Below, in pieces: positions 8,154 through 15,720 of a stretch of DNA of 56,062 bases (positions are counted from its first letter, which is position 1; each line of letters begins with the position of its first letter). Location of the stretch: assembly GCA_958402795.1 (NCBI GenBank), contig CATXUX010000023.1, forward strand, positions 1 to 56,062. Direction: 5' to 3'. Below the pieces are notes generated by a model. It did no database searches and was not told where the DNA came from. It saw only the letters and a program-made list of their open reading frames with translations. The position numbers and the translations under genes are program-made. This stretch comes from an uncultured Lachnospiraceae bacterium. Lineage in GTDB: Bacteria > Bacillota > Clostridia > Lachnospirales > Lachnospiraceae.

Positions 8154-9362
8154 ATGAACTGCGTTGGCATCGATGTTTCCAAGGGTAAGAGCATGATTGC
8201 AGTCATGCGGCCCTTCGGAGAGGTAGTGGTTTCACCCTTTGAAGTGCGCCACACCGCCAGCGAACTGAGCGAGCTGGCAAGGCTGCTCAAAAACCTGGAC
8301 GGTGAGACCCGTGTGGTGATGGAATCCACGGGCAATTACCATGCGCCGGTGGCCTGGCTGCTCCACGGCGCGGGGCTTTATGTTTCTGTAGTCAATGCAA
8401 TGCTGGTGCACGACTACGGGAACAACAGTTTAAGACGGGGCAAGACCGACAAGAAGGATGCCGTGAAGCTGGCCAACTACGGCCTTGACCACTGGCTCAC
8501 ACTTCCGAGATATGTTCCGGAAGAGGACACCCGGCTCATGCTGAAGACCTGCTACCGGCAGTACCAGCAGTATTCCAAAGTACAGACCATGCTGAAAAAC
8601 AACCTGATCTCCCTGCTGGACACCGCTTTCCCAGACGCAAACCGCCTGTTTACCAGTCCGCCCCGCGCCGATGGCAGCGAGAAGTGGGTGGACTTTGTCG
8701 CTACTTTTTGGCATTGCGAGTGTGTCTGTGGTCTGTCTAAGAAAGCCTTTACCGCCAAGTACCAGAAGTGGTGCAGAAAGCACGGCTACAATTTCAGCCA
8801 AGATAAGGCGTTGGATATTTATGCCTCTGCCTGTGGACGCTTCGGTGTCATGCCGAAAACAAATACGGCAAAACTTTTGGTAGAACAGGCCATTTCCCAA
8901 CTCCAGACAACTTCCGCCGCATTAGCTGCTCTCAAGCAGGAGATGCAGTCTCTGGCAGCTTCTCTGCCGGAGTATCCTGTAGTGATGGAAATGTTTGGTG
9001 TTGGCCATACACTCGGCCCCCAACTCATAGCTGAAATTGGCGATGTGCGCCGTTTTCATTCCAAGAAAGCGCTGGTGGCCTTTGCAGGCATTGACGCCCC
9101 GCCCTACCAATCTGGCCAAATAGATGTCCGCAGCCGCAGCATTTCCAAGAGGGGATCTGCCTCACTGCGCAGGACACTTTTCCTGGTGATGGGCGTCCTC
9201 CTGCAATGTGCCCCAATGGATGAGCCGGTCTACCAGTTCATGAACAAGAAACGCTCTGAGGGCAAGCCATACCGTGTCTACATGATGGCATCCGCCAACA
9301 AGTTCTTGCGTATCTACTACGCTTCTGTGAAAGCCTATTTGGATTCCCTGGAACACGACTGA
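8154..9362 (+). CDS. IS110-family transposase (DEDD recombinase)
   Basis: A 402-aa RNA-guided recombinase. The N-terminal RuvC-like DEDD domain shows MNCVGIDVSKGKSM (first Asp), VVMESTGNYHAPV (Glu) and KTDKKDAVKLA (Asp pair). A coiled middle follows around residues 240-275. The C-terminal Transposase_20 domain has VGHTLGPQLIAEIGDV and SRSISKRGSASLRR, the latter carrying the catalytic Ser. TGGAGG precedes the ATG. Length and domain order are normal, so the element may still be active. Confidence 0.93.
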   Translation: MNCVGIDVSKGKSMIAVMRPFGEVVVSPFEVRHTASELSELARLLKNLDGETRVVMESTGNYHAPVAWLLHGAGLYVSVVNAMLVHDYGNNSLRRGKTDKKDAVKLANYGLDHWLTLPRYVPEEDTRLMLKTCYRQYQQYSKVQTMLKNNLISLLDTAFPDANRLFTSPPRADGSEKWVDFVATFWHCECVCGLSKKAFTAKYQKWCRKHGYNFSQDKALDIYASACGRFGVMPKTNTAKLLVEQAISQLQTTSAALAALKQEMQSLAASLPEYPVVMEMFGVGHTLGPQLIAEIGDVRRFHSKKALVAFAGIDAPPYQSGQIDVRSRSISKRGSASLRRTLFLVMGVLLQCAPMDEPVYQFMNKKRSEGKPYRVYMMASANKFLRIYYASVKAYLDSLEHD

Positions 9363-9562
9363 TTTCCCTGCGCTATACCATCTGGCTGGCCGCCGTTTCG
9401 ATTTTGAGTTGCTCAGCGGCTTGATTTTGTGTTGCCTTTTTCGCTGCTCCCAAAACCTGAAATTTCTACTTGACTTTTGTTAGCAGGTCTTTCCACAAAA
9501 TGTGCAGGGGTGGTGCATTTATTTCTAAGGCGGAACCACCAGCCTCCGGAGAAAATATTTCT
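9363..9562. other. IS110 right flank and junction with the ICE
   Basis: No gene. It contains the 3' untranslated end of the IS110 element and then the 3' end of the minus-strand DUF4313 transcript, with GGCGGAACCACCAGCCTCCG near 9521-9545 as a possible hairpin. The join between IS and ICE lies here but cannot be fixed without an uninterrupted relative. Confidence 0.4.
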
Positions 9563-9982
9563 TCATCGCTCCATCCCGCGGCTCTTTTTCTTTACCGGCT
9601 TCTTATCCGGCAGATTCCACTCTTTCCGAAACTCAGCCACACCTTTAGGGTCAAATGCCTTCAACTTCTCCAGATCAAAGGCAACGGCAGAATATTTTCC
9701 ATAACCGGACTGCACCTGGTAGGGAAGCACCTTCCCCAATTTGTTCTCTTTGATGAATCGCAGCAGGTCCTTGCTGATGTCACCGGAAATAAACGCCTCT
9801 CCGGGGTCCAGGGAATACCCCGGAAGGTTCACCGTCATATCTGCAAACGGTTCCGCCCCATCTTCTGTATGGGTAATCATGCCGATATAAAGCCGCTGAT
9901 TATTCGCATACATCCCAAGTTGCAGCGATATGGTTTCTTCCCCATATTCCCACTTAAAGGGTACTTTCTTTTCCTCATTCAT
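9563..9982 (-). CDS. DUF4313-like ICE protein
   Basis: A 139-aa acidic-to-basic soluble protein. The core GEETISLQLGMYANNQRLYI, TVNLPGYSLDPGEAFI and KYSAVAFDLEKLKAFDPKGV matches the DUF4313 proteins common in Tn1549-type elements. The tail KKPVKKKSRGMER is very basic. It lies 12 nt after a DUF6329 gene in the same operon and just before the IS110 insertion. Its role in conjugation is unknown; the family name is recalled from motif and context. Confidence 0.65.
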   Translation of the reverse strand: MNEEKKVPFKWEYGEETISLQLGMYANNQRLYIGMITHTEDGAEPFADMTVNLPGYSLDPGEAFISGDISKDLLRFIKENKLGKVLPYQVQSGYGKYSAVAFDLEKLKAFDPKGVAEFRKEWNLPDKKPVKKKSRGMER

Positions 9983-9994
9983 ATCGGATTCCTC

Positions 9995-10315
9995 CTATCG
10001 TATCTGTTCTTTGTGGTCATAAAACAAATCTCCATTTCTGACCTTTGCATGGCTGAGAATCTTGATCTGCCCCTTTGCCTGACTGTCCAGAGCTTTTTCA
10101 TAGCCTATATCTGACAAAAACAGGCGGGTTCGTTCTCCTTTCCAGCCCACCGGGGAGTCATTCGTCAGCACATCAAAAATAATCATGTGCCGGGTGTTCT
10201 CCGCAAATCGCTGAAGATCCATGTAGTCATGGCCGTGATAGTTCTGCGCCCCGGCTTTCTGACGCATTTCCTCCATCAGCTGACCGATTGTTTTTCCTTC
10301 CTGCATAAAACCCAC
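9995..10315 (-). CDS. DUF6329-like ICE protein, copy 1
   Basis: A 106-aa protein with the core LQRFAENTRHMIIFDVL, GERTRLFLSDIGYEKAL and GQIKILSHAKVRNGDLF. The protein at 12262-12537 has the same order of motifs (FWDNTRWMIEFSVL, EMRLFLTEDGYQTAL, REIKIKRYARVIEGHIL), so the two are paralogues in one operon. The family is found in ICE cargo and maintenance regions; function is unknown. An AGGAAG-type ribosome site lies upstream. Confidence 0.65.
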   Translation of the reverse strand: MGFMQEGKTIGQLMEEMRQKAGAQNYHGHDYMDLQRFAENTRHMIIFDVLTNDSPVGWKGERTRLFLSDIGYEKALDSQAKGQIKILSHAKVRNGDLFYDHKEQIR

Positions 10316-10328
10316 TTCCTTTCTGTTC

Positions 10329-11075
10329 TTATAAGACCAGCAAGATCATCTCCCGCAGCTGAGCAAAATAGAGCTTGCCCTGGGGCGTGACCAGCGTGTA
10401 GGAACCGGTATGACCGTGGTTGCAGTAGTCTTTGACGCAAAACAGCCCTGCATTTTTCACATTGGCATAAGGCAGCACATTGCCGGATGCCGTGCGGTAC
10501 ACAAACCGCCGTTCTATCAGAAACCGAACAAACCGGCGCTCCGGGACATCCAACTCTTTGGCGGTAGTCCTGAGATTGGTGCTGTGCTTTAAGTCGATGA
10601 ACAGGTCATAGAAAGCGGCTTTGCCCTCCAGCTGTGCATTTTCCTTACGCAGAGAAATATTCGCTTCACGCTCAGCCAACAAGTCTGAGCAGAGCTTCAT
10701 CAGAGCCTCCGGGGAAGTGGCAACCTCCCACAGCTTCTCTTTTGTGAGATAGGCCCCGTGCTTACGAATAGTAGGCAGGACCTCATCGAATACCCACTGT
10801 TCAAACCGCTCTGCCGATGGCAATTTGCTGTGAACGATCAGGCGGTACAAATCTCCTTCGGGGATAAAAGTCATACTGATTTTGCGGTCGGGGCTTTGTG
10901 GGTGAGGTGCGTCGCGTTTCACGACATACCTACAATGGCGGATAATTGCATCGCGGGGATTGCTGTACCCCAGCGCAGCGGCCACATCCGTTCCGCAGAA
11001 CAGGTATTTGCCGTTTTCTTCGATGACCCGGATACTGCCAAACTCCGGGTTTTTGAAAATTTCCATCTGGTTCAT
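10329..11075 (-). CDS. phage-type antirepressor (Bro-N plus KilAC)
   Basis: A 248-aa two-domain DNA-binding regulator. Residues 1-110 are a Bro-N domain (FGSIRVIEENGKYLFCGTDV, ALGYSNPRDAIIRHCR, the ending FDEVLPTIRKHGAYL). Residues ~130-235 resemble the KilAC/ANT domain, with an HTH around TTAKELDVPERRFVRFLIE. Such proteins counter phage or ICE repressors. It lies between the DUF6017 and DUF6329 genes on the same strand, so it probably helps switch the element's maintenance genes. Confidence 0.85.
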   Translation of the reverse strand: MNQMEIFKNPEFGSIRVIEENGKYLFCGTDVAAALGYSNPRDAIIRHCRYVVKRDAPHPQSPDRKISMTFIPEGDLYRLIVHSKLPSAERFEQWVFDEVLPTIRKHGAYLTKEKLWEVATSPEALMKLCSDLLAEREANISLRKENAQLEGKAAFYDLFIDLKHSTNLRTTAKELDVPERRFVRFLIERRFVYRTASGNVLPYANVKNAGLFCVKDYCNHGHTGSYTLVTPQGKLYFAQLREMILLVL

Positions 11076-11109
11076 GTCGTGCCTCCTTTGGCATGATAAA
11101 AGGCGGCCT

Positions 11110-11979
11110 TTACCAGCCGCCTGCGTGCATATCGTGATTGACCAGTGAAGTGTAGTGGTTATTCATGGTGGTAGGCGCATTGAACAGCACCGCAAGCAGG
11201 TACTGCTTCATGTTGCGTACCTGGGTGGTATTCTTTTGCAGACAGTCCATGACAAACTCGATGTGGGAGCTGTCCAGTTTCAAAAAACGGGAACGCACGA
11301 TCTCGTGAGGGAAGTCTGCCCCAGAGATCCGGGTGGTCTTTCGTTTGGCACAGACCGTTTCGACCAACAGCTCTACGATCTCATTCAGGTCATCCAGGTA
11401 GAGAGGATAACGCTGCTTCAAGCAGTCATACTCGATATTCTCCAAAATCAACTCCCGATAATTTTCTATCTCTGTGACAGACATCGCATCCCTTCCTTTC
11501 CGTTCCGGCGGTCTTTCCGCCGCTGTTTCCCGGAAGGGAATGGAATCGGTACTTGATCCATAAGTAATTGATTTTTCTGTATTTGATTTCTCTATATTTA
11601 ATTCTGCGGGCTTTTCCGTATCCGGTTTTACCATATCCGGGTTTTCCGTATCTGGTGAAGCCGTATCCGGCTGGGACATATCTGGCTGGGGCTGTTCATA
11701 GATGACATACTCGGTATCTGTGATCCGCCCACTTTTATCGCGTCTCTGATGGCGCACGATATATCCGGCTCCTTCCAGTTCACGCAGGGCAGCACCGATG
11801 GCATCCACGCCCTCCTTACAGATCTTTGCAAGGCCACGGGTGGTGTAATTCCAGTCCTCTGGCAAAGACAGCATCATGGAAAGCAGCCCCTTGGCTTTTA
11901 ACGACAGGTTTGCATTTCGTAAATGATGATTGCTCATCACGGTATAATCACGGGTCCGTTCAATGCGAAAAACGGCCAT
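11110..11979 (-). CDS. DUF6017 HTH replication/maintenance protein
   Basis: A 289-aa protein starting MAVFRIERTRDYTVMSNHHL after a strong GGAGTGAGG site; an upstream in-frame start adds 14 unlikely residues. Residues 1-95 are a winged HTH (LSLKAKGLLSMMLSLPEDWN, RELEGAGYIVRH) like HTH_36 replication proteins. Residues ~103-132 are a five-residue tandem linker (PDMSQ, PDTAS, PDTEN, PDMVK, PDTEK). The C-terminal ~180-289 is a DUF6017-type domain ending YLLAVLFNAPTTMNNHY. It is a standard gene of the ICE maintenance block; replication initiation is inferred. Confidence 0.8.
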   Translation of the reverse strand: MAVFRIERTRDYTVMSNHHLRNANLSLKAKGLLSMMLSLPEDWNYTTRGLAKICKEGVDAIGAALRELEGAGYIVRHQRRDKSGRITDTEYVIYEQPQPDMSQPDTASPDTENPDMVKPDTEKPAELNIEKSNTEKSITYGSSTDSIPFRETAAERPPERKGRDAMSVTEIENYRELILENIEYDCLKQRYPLYLDDLNEIVELLVETVCAKRKTTRISGADFPHEIVRSRFLKLDSSHIEFVMDCLQKNTTQVRNMKQYLLAVLFNAPTTMNNHYTSLVNHDMHAGGW

Positions 11980-12008
11980 CGACCTCACTCCTTCCGAATT
12001 TTGGGTAC

Positions 12009-12044
12009 AAAAAAACCGCAATCCTCATTTCAAAAAATTGCGGT
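12009..12044 (-). terminator. rho-independent terminator
   Basis: On the minus strand ACCGCAAT pairs with ATTGCGGT around a 14-nt loop, and seven T residues follow. It sits right after the 63-aa gene and about 30 nt before the DUF6017 gene start. The DUF6017 gene therefore needs read-through, antitermination or its own promoter. Confidence 0.8.
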
Positions 12045-12046
12045 GT

Positions 12047-12238
12047 TCAGCGCTTTTCAAATTTTCTTGCATAGAACCAAAACAGCGGCTTTTGGGGACG
12101 CACCTCTGTAAATGGCTCATCCTGGGCGAAAGGAAGTGTTTGCATCACGCGGTCAATATCCGTTGAATCCATGTCATGCTGAGATCTGCAATCTTCCCGG
12201 ATTGCTTCTTGAATTTCCTTTACCGTACACATAGTCAT
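12047..12238 (-). CDS. small hypothetical ICE protein
   Basis: A 63-aa protein, MTMCTVKEIQEAIREDCRSQ, with the ending LFWFYARKFEKR. It is in line with its neighbours, 24 nt after the DUF6329 paralogue, and followed immediately by a terminator. GGAAAGG lies upstream. No family was recognised. The helix-rich acidic N-terminus and the small size suggest a regulator or accessory factor, but that is only a guess. Confidence 0.55.
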   Translation of the reverse strand: MTMCTVKEIQEAIREDCRSQHDMDSTDIDRVMQTLPFAQDEPFTEVRPQKPLFWFYARKFEKR

Positions 12239-12261
12239 TCCTTTCCTTTCATTGTATGGGT

Positions 12262-12537
12262 TTATGAGCGGCGGCGTTTTCCCGGTTTGAAATCGAGGAT
12301 ATGTCCCTCAATCACACGAGCGTAACGCTTGATCTTGATCTCCCGGCGCTGCTGGCTTTGCAGGGCGGTCTGATACCCGTCCTCAGTCAAAAACAACCGC
12401 ATTTCATCTCCGGGGCTTCCGTAAGCAGTGCTGGGACGCAGGACGGAAAACTCAATCATCCAGCGCGTGTTATCCCAAAACCTCTCTACGGCGAGAATGT
12501 TGTGTCCTTTCAGCTCACGGGCTGAAATATCCCTCAT
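12262..12537 (-). CDS. DUF6329-like ICE protein, copy 2
   Basis: A 91-aa paralogue of the protein at 9995-10315, with FWDNTRWMIEFSVL, DEMRLFLTEDGYQTALQSQ and KIKRYARVIEGHILDF. It lacks the N-terminal 30 residues of copy 1 and ends in a basic tail KPGKRRRS. It sits 12 nt after parB in the same operon. Function is unknown. Confidence 0.65.
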   Translation of the reverse strand: MRDISARELKGHNILAVERFWDNTRWMIEFSVLRPSTAYGSPGDEMRLFLTEDGYQTALQSQQRREIKIKRYARVIEGHILDFKPGKRRRS

Positions 12538-12549
12538 AGGCGGCTCCTT

Positions 12550-13476
12550 TCATCGTTCCTGGTCTCTCTGACGCTTTTTCTGCCATGCCTCCAGCAGCTT
12601 GATAATGGTTTCCTGCATCCGCTGGGGCGTATAGCTTTTGGGGAAATATTTCCGCAAAGTGTCGGAGGTAAATGTCACTCGGTCCAGATCACTTTTCTTT
12701 TCCTCACCCATGATGACACGCATCATATCGAGGGTCAGATGCCCCTCCTGGCTGTATTTCTTGAGCCGCTGGGCTTGGGAAAGGGAAGGGGTAGCCTGTT
12801 CACTGTCCATCGCGTCCAGTAGGTCTATCTGTTCTTCCTTTTTGAGAAAGGACAGCTCATAAGCAGGGTTCAGGGCAATCTTCTTTTCATCCACCATATC
12901 CATCAATTCAGGAATCAGCTCTGTCAGACGGATAAATCTCTTAATCTGTGATTTGCTATCTGGACTGTTCTCCGCGATTTTTTCTGCCGCAGTCAACTTC
13001 GGCCCAACTTGGGCCGAAGTTAAATCCGTCCTGGCTCCTTGGTGCTTAATGGCATCCAGCTTCATTTTATAAGCAAATGCTCTTTCACTGGGGAGCAGGC
13101 TTTCTCGTTGTAAATTGCTGTCAACCATAATGATTGTAGCGGCATCATCATCCAAATCCCGAACAATGACCGGCATGGTCTCCTTTTCTGCCAGTTCACT
13201 GGCTCTGTGCCGCCTGTGTCCGGCTACCAGCTCATAACCGCCCTCCGGGTCCGGTCGGGCAATGGCCGGAACCAGAACGCCATACTGCTTGATACTGTCA
13301 GCGGTCTCCATCATGGCTTCGTCATCCTTGACTTTGAATGGGTGGTTCTTGAACGGATGCAGTTCAGACAACGGAATTTCCTGAATCTTTTCCAGCTTTG
13401 CATCCTGGCGGCCTTCTTCGGTGGAGAACAGATCATCTACCGATGCCAGCTCTATTTTTTTCGCGCTGCTTTTCAA
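12550..13476 (-). CDS. parB: ParB/Spo0J-family partition protein
   Basis: A 308-aa ParB-like protein. The N-terminal ParB/sulfiredoxin domain (~30-125) shows IPLSELHPFKNHPFKV, YELVAGHRRHRASELA and the nucleotide-contact pattern NLQRE. The central HTH region is around residues 150-220. The C-terminal part is helical and charged. With ParA it should hold or segregate the excised circular ICE. It overlaps parA by 44 nt, so the two are co-translated. No parS site was identified by eye. Confidence 0.9.
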   Translation of the reverse strand: MKSSAKKIELASVDDLFSTEEGRQDAKLEKIQEIPLSELHPFKNHPFKVKDDEAMMETADSIKQYGVLVPAIARPDPEGGYELVAGHRRHRASELAEKETMPVIVRDLDDDAATIIMVDSNLQRESLLPSERAFAYKMKLDAIKHQGARTDLTSAQVGPKLTAAEKIAENSPDSKSQIKRFIRLTELIPELMDMVDEKKIALNPAYELSFLKKEEQIDLLDAMDSEQATPSLSQAQRLKKYSQEGHLTLDMMRVIMGEEKKSDLDRVTFTSDTLRKYFPKSYTPQRMQETIIKLLEAWQKKRQRDQER

Positions 13477-14254
13477 GTTTCAACACCTCCTTCGTCAGAT
13501 TTTTGTAGCCCTCTGCCACCTTGCCGCCGGGATCATGGGCAAAAATGCTTTTTCCCTCGGCGCTGATTTCCTTTGCCCGGACAGAATGGGGAATCTCTGT
13601 GCCGAATACTTTGATCTTGCTGCCATAGGTCTCTCGCAAAAGTGCGGAAATCTCTTTGGCAAAGTTGGTTCGGCTGTCAACCATCGTCAGCAGGATACCG
13701 TCTATCTGGAGCTTGGGGTTGATCTGCCGCTTTACCTTGTTTACCGTGGAGAGCAGCTGTTCCAGCCCTTTGGCGGGCAGATACTCCGCCTGAACGGGAA
13801 TTATGATCCTGTTTGCAGCGGCCAGCGCATTGACTGTGAGCATCCCAAGGGAGGGCTGGCAGTCGATGAGGATATGGGAGTATTGCCCCTTCAGCGTGTC
13901 CAGATATTGCCTCAAGATAGTCTCACGGCTCATGGCATTTACCAGGGATACCTCCATACCGGATAACTGGATGTCCGCAGGCATCAGGTCTACGCCCTCT
14001 GGGTGGTGCAGGATACCCTCGCCGGGACGAAGCGGCTCATCCATCAGGATACGCCCCATAGCGTCCGACAGCGTAAAGGGCAGCTTGTCCGGTTGTGGAT
14101 TGCCCAGGCTGATAGTCAGGCTTCCTTGCGGATCTCCGTCGATCAGCAGGACTTTCTTTCCGGCCTGTGCCAAACCGATTCCAAGATTGGCACAGGTGGT
14201 GGTTTTGCCAACGCCGCCCTTCTGGTTGGCGATGGCGATGATTTGCGTGTTCAT
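13433..14254 (-). CDS. parA: ParA-family partition ATPase
   Basis: A 273-aa Soj/ParA protein. The deviant Walker A IANQKGGVGKTTTCANLG is at residues 7-24, ILIDCQPSLGMLTVNAL is the A' region, and IIIPVQAEYLPAKGLEQL follows. The start at 14254 is chosen for the GAGGTG ribosome site and the family N-terminus MNTQIIAIANQ; an upstream in-frame start adds 21 unsupported residues. It is the first gene of the ICE maintenance operon, just after two terminators that isolate it from the chromosome. Confidence 0.93.
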   Translation of the reverse strand: MNTQIIAIANQKGGVGKTTTCANLGIGLAQAGKKVLLIDGDPQGSLTISLGNPQPDKLPFTLSDAMGRILMDEPLRPGEGILHHPEGVDLMPADIQLSGMEVSLVNAMSRETILRQYLDTLKGQYSHILIDCQPSLGMLTVNALAAANRIIIPVQAEYLPAKGLEQLLSTVNKVKRQINPKLQIDGILLTMVDSRTNFAKEISALLRETYGSKIKVFGTEIPHSVRAKEISAEGKSIFAHDPGGKVAEGYKNLTKEVLKLEKQREKNRAGIGR

Positions 14255-14298
14255 TGACTTCACCTCATTTCTGATTGTTGCTGTTGCTTCTGGAAATA

Positions 14299-14340
14299 GA
14301 AAAAGCCGCCACTCCAAAATAAAAAGTGAAGTGACGGCTC
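14299..14340 (-). terminator. terminator upstream of parA
   Basis: On the minus strand AGCCGTCACT pairs with AGTGGCGGCT (one U-G pair) and TTTTTC follows. It would stop leftward transcription before it reaches parA. Confidence 0.65.
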
Positions 14341-14372
14341 TTTCTATGGCCGGAATATGAGTTCCTGAAATG

Positions 14373-14403
14373 AAAAAAGCACCCAGTCATTATACTGAGT
14401 GCT
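14373..14403 (-). terminator. second terminator upstream of parA
   Basis: On the minus strand AGCACTCAG pairs with CTGGGTGCT over an 8-nt region, followed by six T residues. Together with the terminator at 14299 it insulates the ICE from rpsI read-through. Confidence 0.7.
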
Positions 14404-14434
14404 GTATCAAATTCATATTCAATTATTCAAATTA

Positions 14435-14644
14435 GGTCAAACTATGCCAAACTGCCACAGCCAAAAACGAGGGGAAAGAGGGCTGAAAAGTAGCCCCCAA
14501 AACACCCACAAAATCGGCTCTCGGTTAACCACTTTGGGCACCACTTGACCCTCTTTTTGCCCTCTTTTTGGCCGGTTAACCACTTGCGGACCACTAAAAA
14601 TTGGGTGAAAACGGCTCTCGTTTTGCTAAATTTGGTCAAACTAT
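14435..14644. repeat. paired direct repeats at the ICE end (arm-site candidates)
   Basis: Four motifs each occur twice in 210 bp: GGTCAAACTAT (14435, 14634), GGTTAACCACTT (14523, 14574), CGGCTCTCG (14515, 14612) and CCCTCTTTTTG (14549, 14560). The GGTTAACCACTT copies extend into similar flanks (GGGCACCAC and GCGGACCAC). Such repeats near one end are typical arm-type sites for a tyrosine integrase and its excisionase. No gene is present. Confidence 0.6.
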
Positions 14645-14669
14645 ATCAGCCCGTTTAGATACAGTAAAA

Positions 14670-14700
14670 CCCCGGAAAACCTTGATTTTCCGGGGTTTTT
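14670..14700. terminator. rpsI terminator, bidirectional
   Basis: CCCCGGAAAA (14670-14679) and TTTTCCGGGG (14686-14695) form a perfect 10-bp stem with T runs on both sides. It ends the rplM-rpsI transcript on the minus strand. Confidence 0.9.
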
Positions 14701-14730
14701 GAACCATTTTGATACGGTTTGAACAGCAGA

Positions 14731-15123
14731 TTATCTCTTGCTGAACTGAGGTGCACGACGTGCAGCCTTGAGACCGTATTTCTTACGCTCTTTCATTCTC
14801 GGATCACGAGTCAGGTATCCAGCTTTCTTGAGTGTCGGTCTGTAATCCGGATCTGCCTCAAGAAGTGCACGGGAAATACCATGACGGATTGCGCCTGCCT
14901 GTCCGGTATATCCGCCGCCATGCACATTGACTGTAATATCAAACTTGTCTGTTGTGTCTGTCGCCACAAGCGGCTGGCGAACTACTACTTTAAGTGTCTC
15001 CAGTCCGAAATAGTCATCGATATCTCTTTTATTGATCGTAATCTTACCGGTTCCCGGTGTCAGATATACTCTTGCGATTGATTTTTTTCTTCTTCCTGTT
15101 CCGTAATATTTTGTATTAGCCAC
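14731..15123 (-). CDS. rpsI: 30S ribosomal protein S9
   Basis: A complete 130-aa S9 protein with GTGRRKKSIARVYLTPGTG, the NVHGGGYTGQAGAIRHGISR core and the universal C-terminal tail RRAPQFSKR, which reaches toward the P-site tRNA. It follows rplM by 26 nt in the standard two-gene operon. The 3' end of rpsI is adjacent to the ICE end; the gene end is intact, so any insertion there preserved or rebuilt it. Confidence 0.98.
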   Translation of the reverse strand: MANTKYYGTGRRKKSIARVYLTPGTGKITINKRDIDDYFGLETLKVVVRQPLVATDTTDKFDITVNVHGGGYTGQAGAIRHGISRALLEADPDYRPTLKKAGYLTRDPRMKERKKYGLKAARRAPQFSKR

Positions 15124-15149
15124 TGTAATGTCCTCCTTTCAACCTCTCA

Positions 15150-15578
15150 TTAAAATGTCAGTACTTCTGGTTTCTGAGCCTGCTGCTTGTGCTCCGGACC
15201 AGCGTATACATGAAGTTTCTTGATCATCGCTCTTCCCAAAGGTCCTTTCGGAAGCATTCCTTTGACTGCAAGTTCTACAACCTTCTCCGGATCCTTCTGC
15301 ATCAGTTCTGCAAGCGTGGTTTCTTTCATACCGCCTACATAATCGGAATGGTTGTAATATACCTTCTGCTGTAACTTCTTGCCGGTTACCTTTACCTTCG
15401 CCGCGTTTACAACTACTACATAGTCGCCTGTATCAACATGCGGTGTAAATTCCGGCTTATTCTTTCCTCTGAGGATCTTCGCGATCTCGGAAGCCATACG
15501 TCCTAATGTCTGACCTTCAGCGTCAACCACATACCATTTTCTTTCAATCTTGTCTGGGTTAGCCATATAAGTTTTCAT
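15150..15578 (-). CDS. rplM: 50S ribosomal protein L13
   Basis: A 142-aa L13 protein with KIERKWYVVDAEGQTLGRMA, FTPHVDTGDYVVVVNAAKVK and KGMLPKGPLGRAMIKKLHVY. It is an early-assembling large-subunit protein. The AGGAGG ribosome site and a consensus promoter with a structured leader lie upstream. In most Firmicutes truA directly precedes it; here the neighbour is an ATP-grasp gene and truA is 35 kb away. Confidence 0.98.
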   Translation of the reverse strand: MKTYMANPDKIERKWYVVDAEGQTLGRMASEIAKILRGKNKPEFTPHVDTGDYVVVVNAAKVKVTGKKLQQKVYYNHSDYVGGMKETTLAELMQKDPEKVVELAVKGMLPKGPLGRAMIKKLHVYAGPEHKQQAQKPEVLTF

Positions 15579-15634
15579 GGAAATTCCTCCTGTTATATTC
15601 TCTCACTTGTTTTTCTTTTTTTCTTCTATGAAAT

Positions 15635-15665
15635 CAGTATGCTCCGGGGCTTATGGCGCAGACTG
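15635..15665 (-). promoter_or_regulatory. possible L13 leader hairpin
   Basis: In the ~110-nt leader between the promoter and rplM, CAGTCTGC and GCATACTG pair with one mismatch around GCC..GGA. L13 autoregulatory leaders are known at this position in Firmicutes. Identity as that RNA family is inferred from position and a stem only. Confidence 0.4.
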
Positions 15666-15691
15666 TTTCTCCCTTTTTTACATGCTGTACT

Positions 15692-15720
15692 ATTATAGTA
15701 CGGAGGATTCCCGTTGTCAA
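15692..15720 (-). promoter_or_regulatory. consensus sigma-A promoter of rplM-rpsI
   Basis: A -35 TTGACA (15715-15720) and -10 TATAAT (15692-15697) with a 17-bp spacer form a perfect consensus. The TGA stop codon of the upstream ATP-grasp gene lies inside the -35 hexamer. Confidence 0.9.

Larger units (their letters stand above)
7880..9500 (+). mobile_element. IS110-family insertion sequence (ends approximate)
   Basis: A + strand transposase sits in an otherwise minus-strand gene string, between pcfB and a DUF4313 gene, with long untranslated flanks (about 270 nt left, about 150-200 nt right). IS110 elements have no clear terminal inverted repeats, and none was found, so the exact ends are unknown. 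The long 5' flank suggests the IS110 subgroup rather than IS1111, whose RNA lies downstream. The insertion separates pcfB-virD4 from the upstream operon promoter. Confidence 0.75.

Noticed and set aside
14442..14639. 65-codon minus-strand frame in the ICE end
   Set aside because: Composed of the direct repeats; no start signal and no family likeness.
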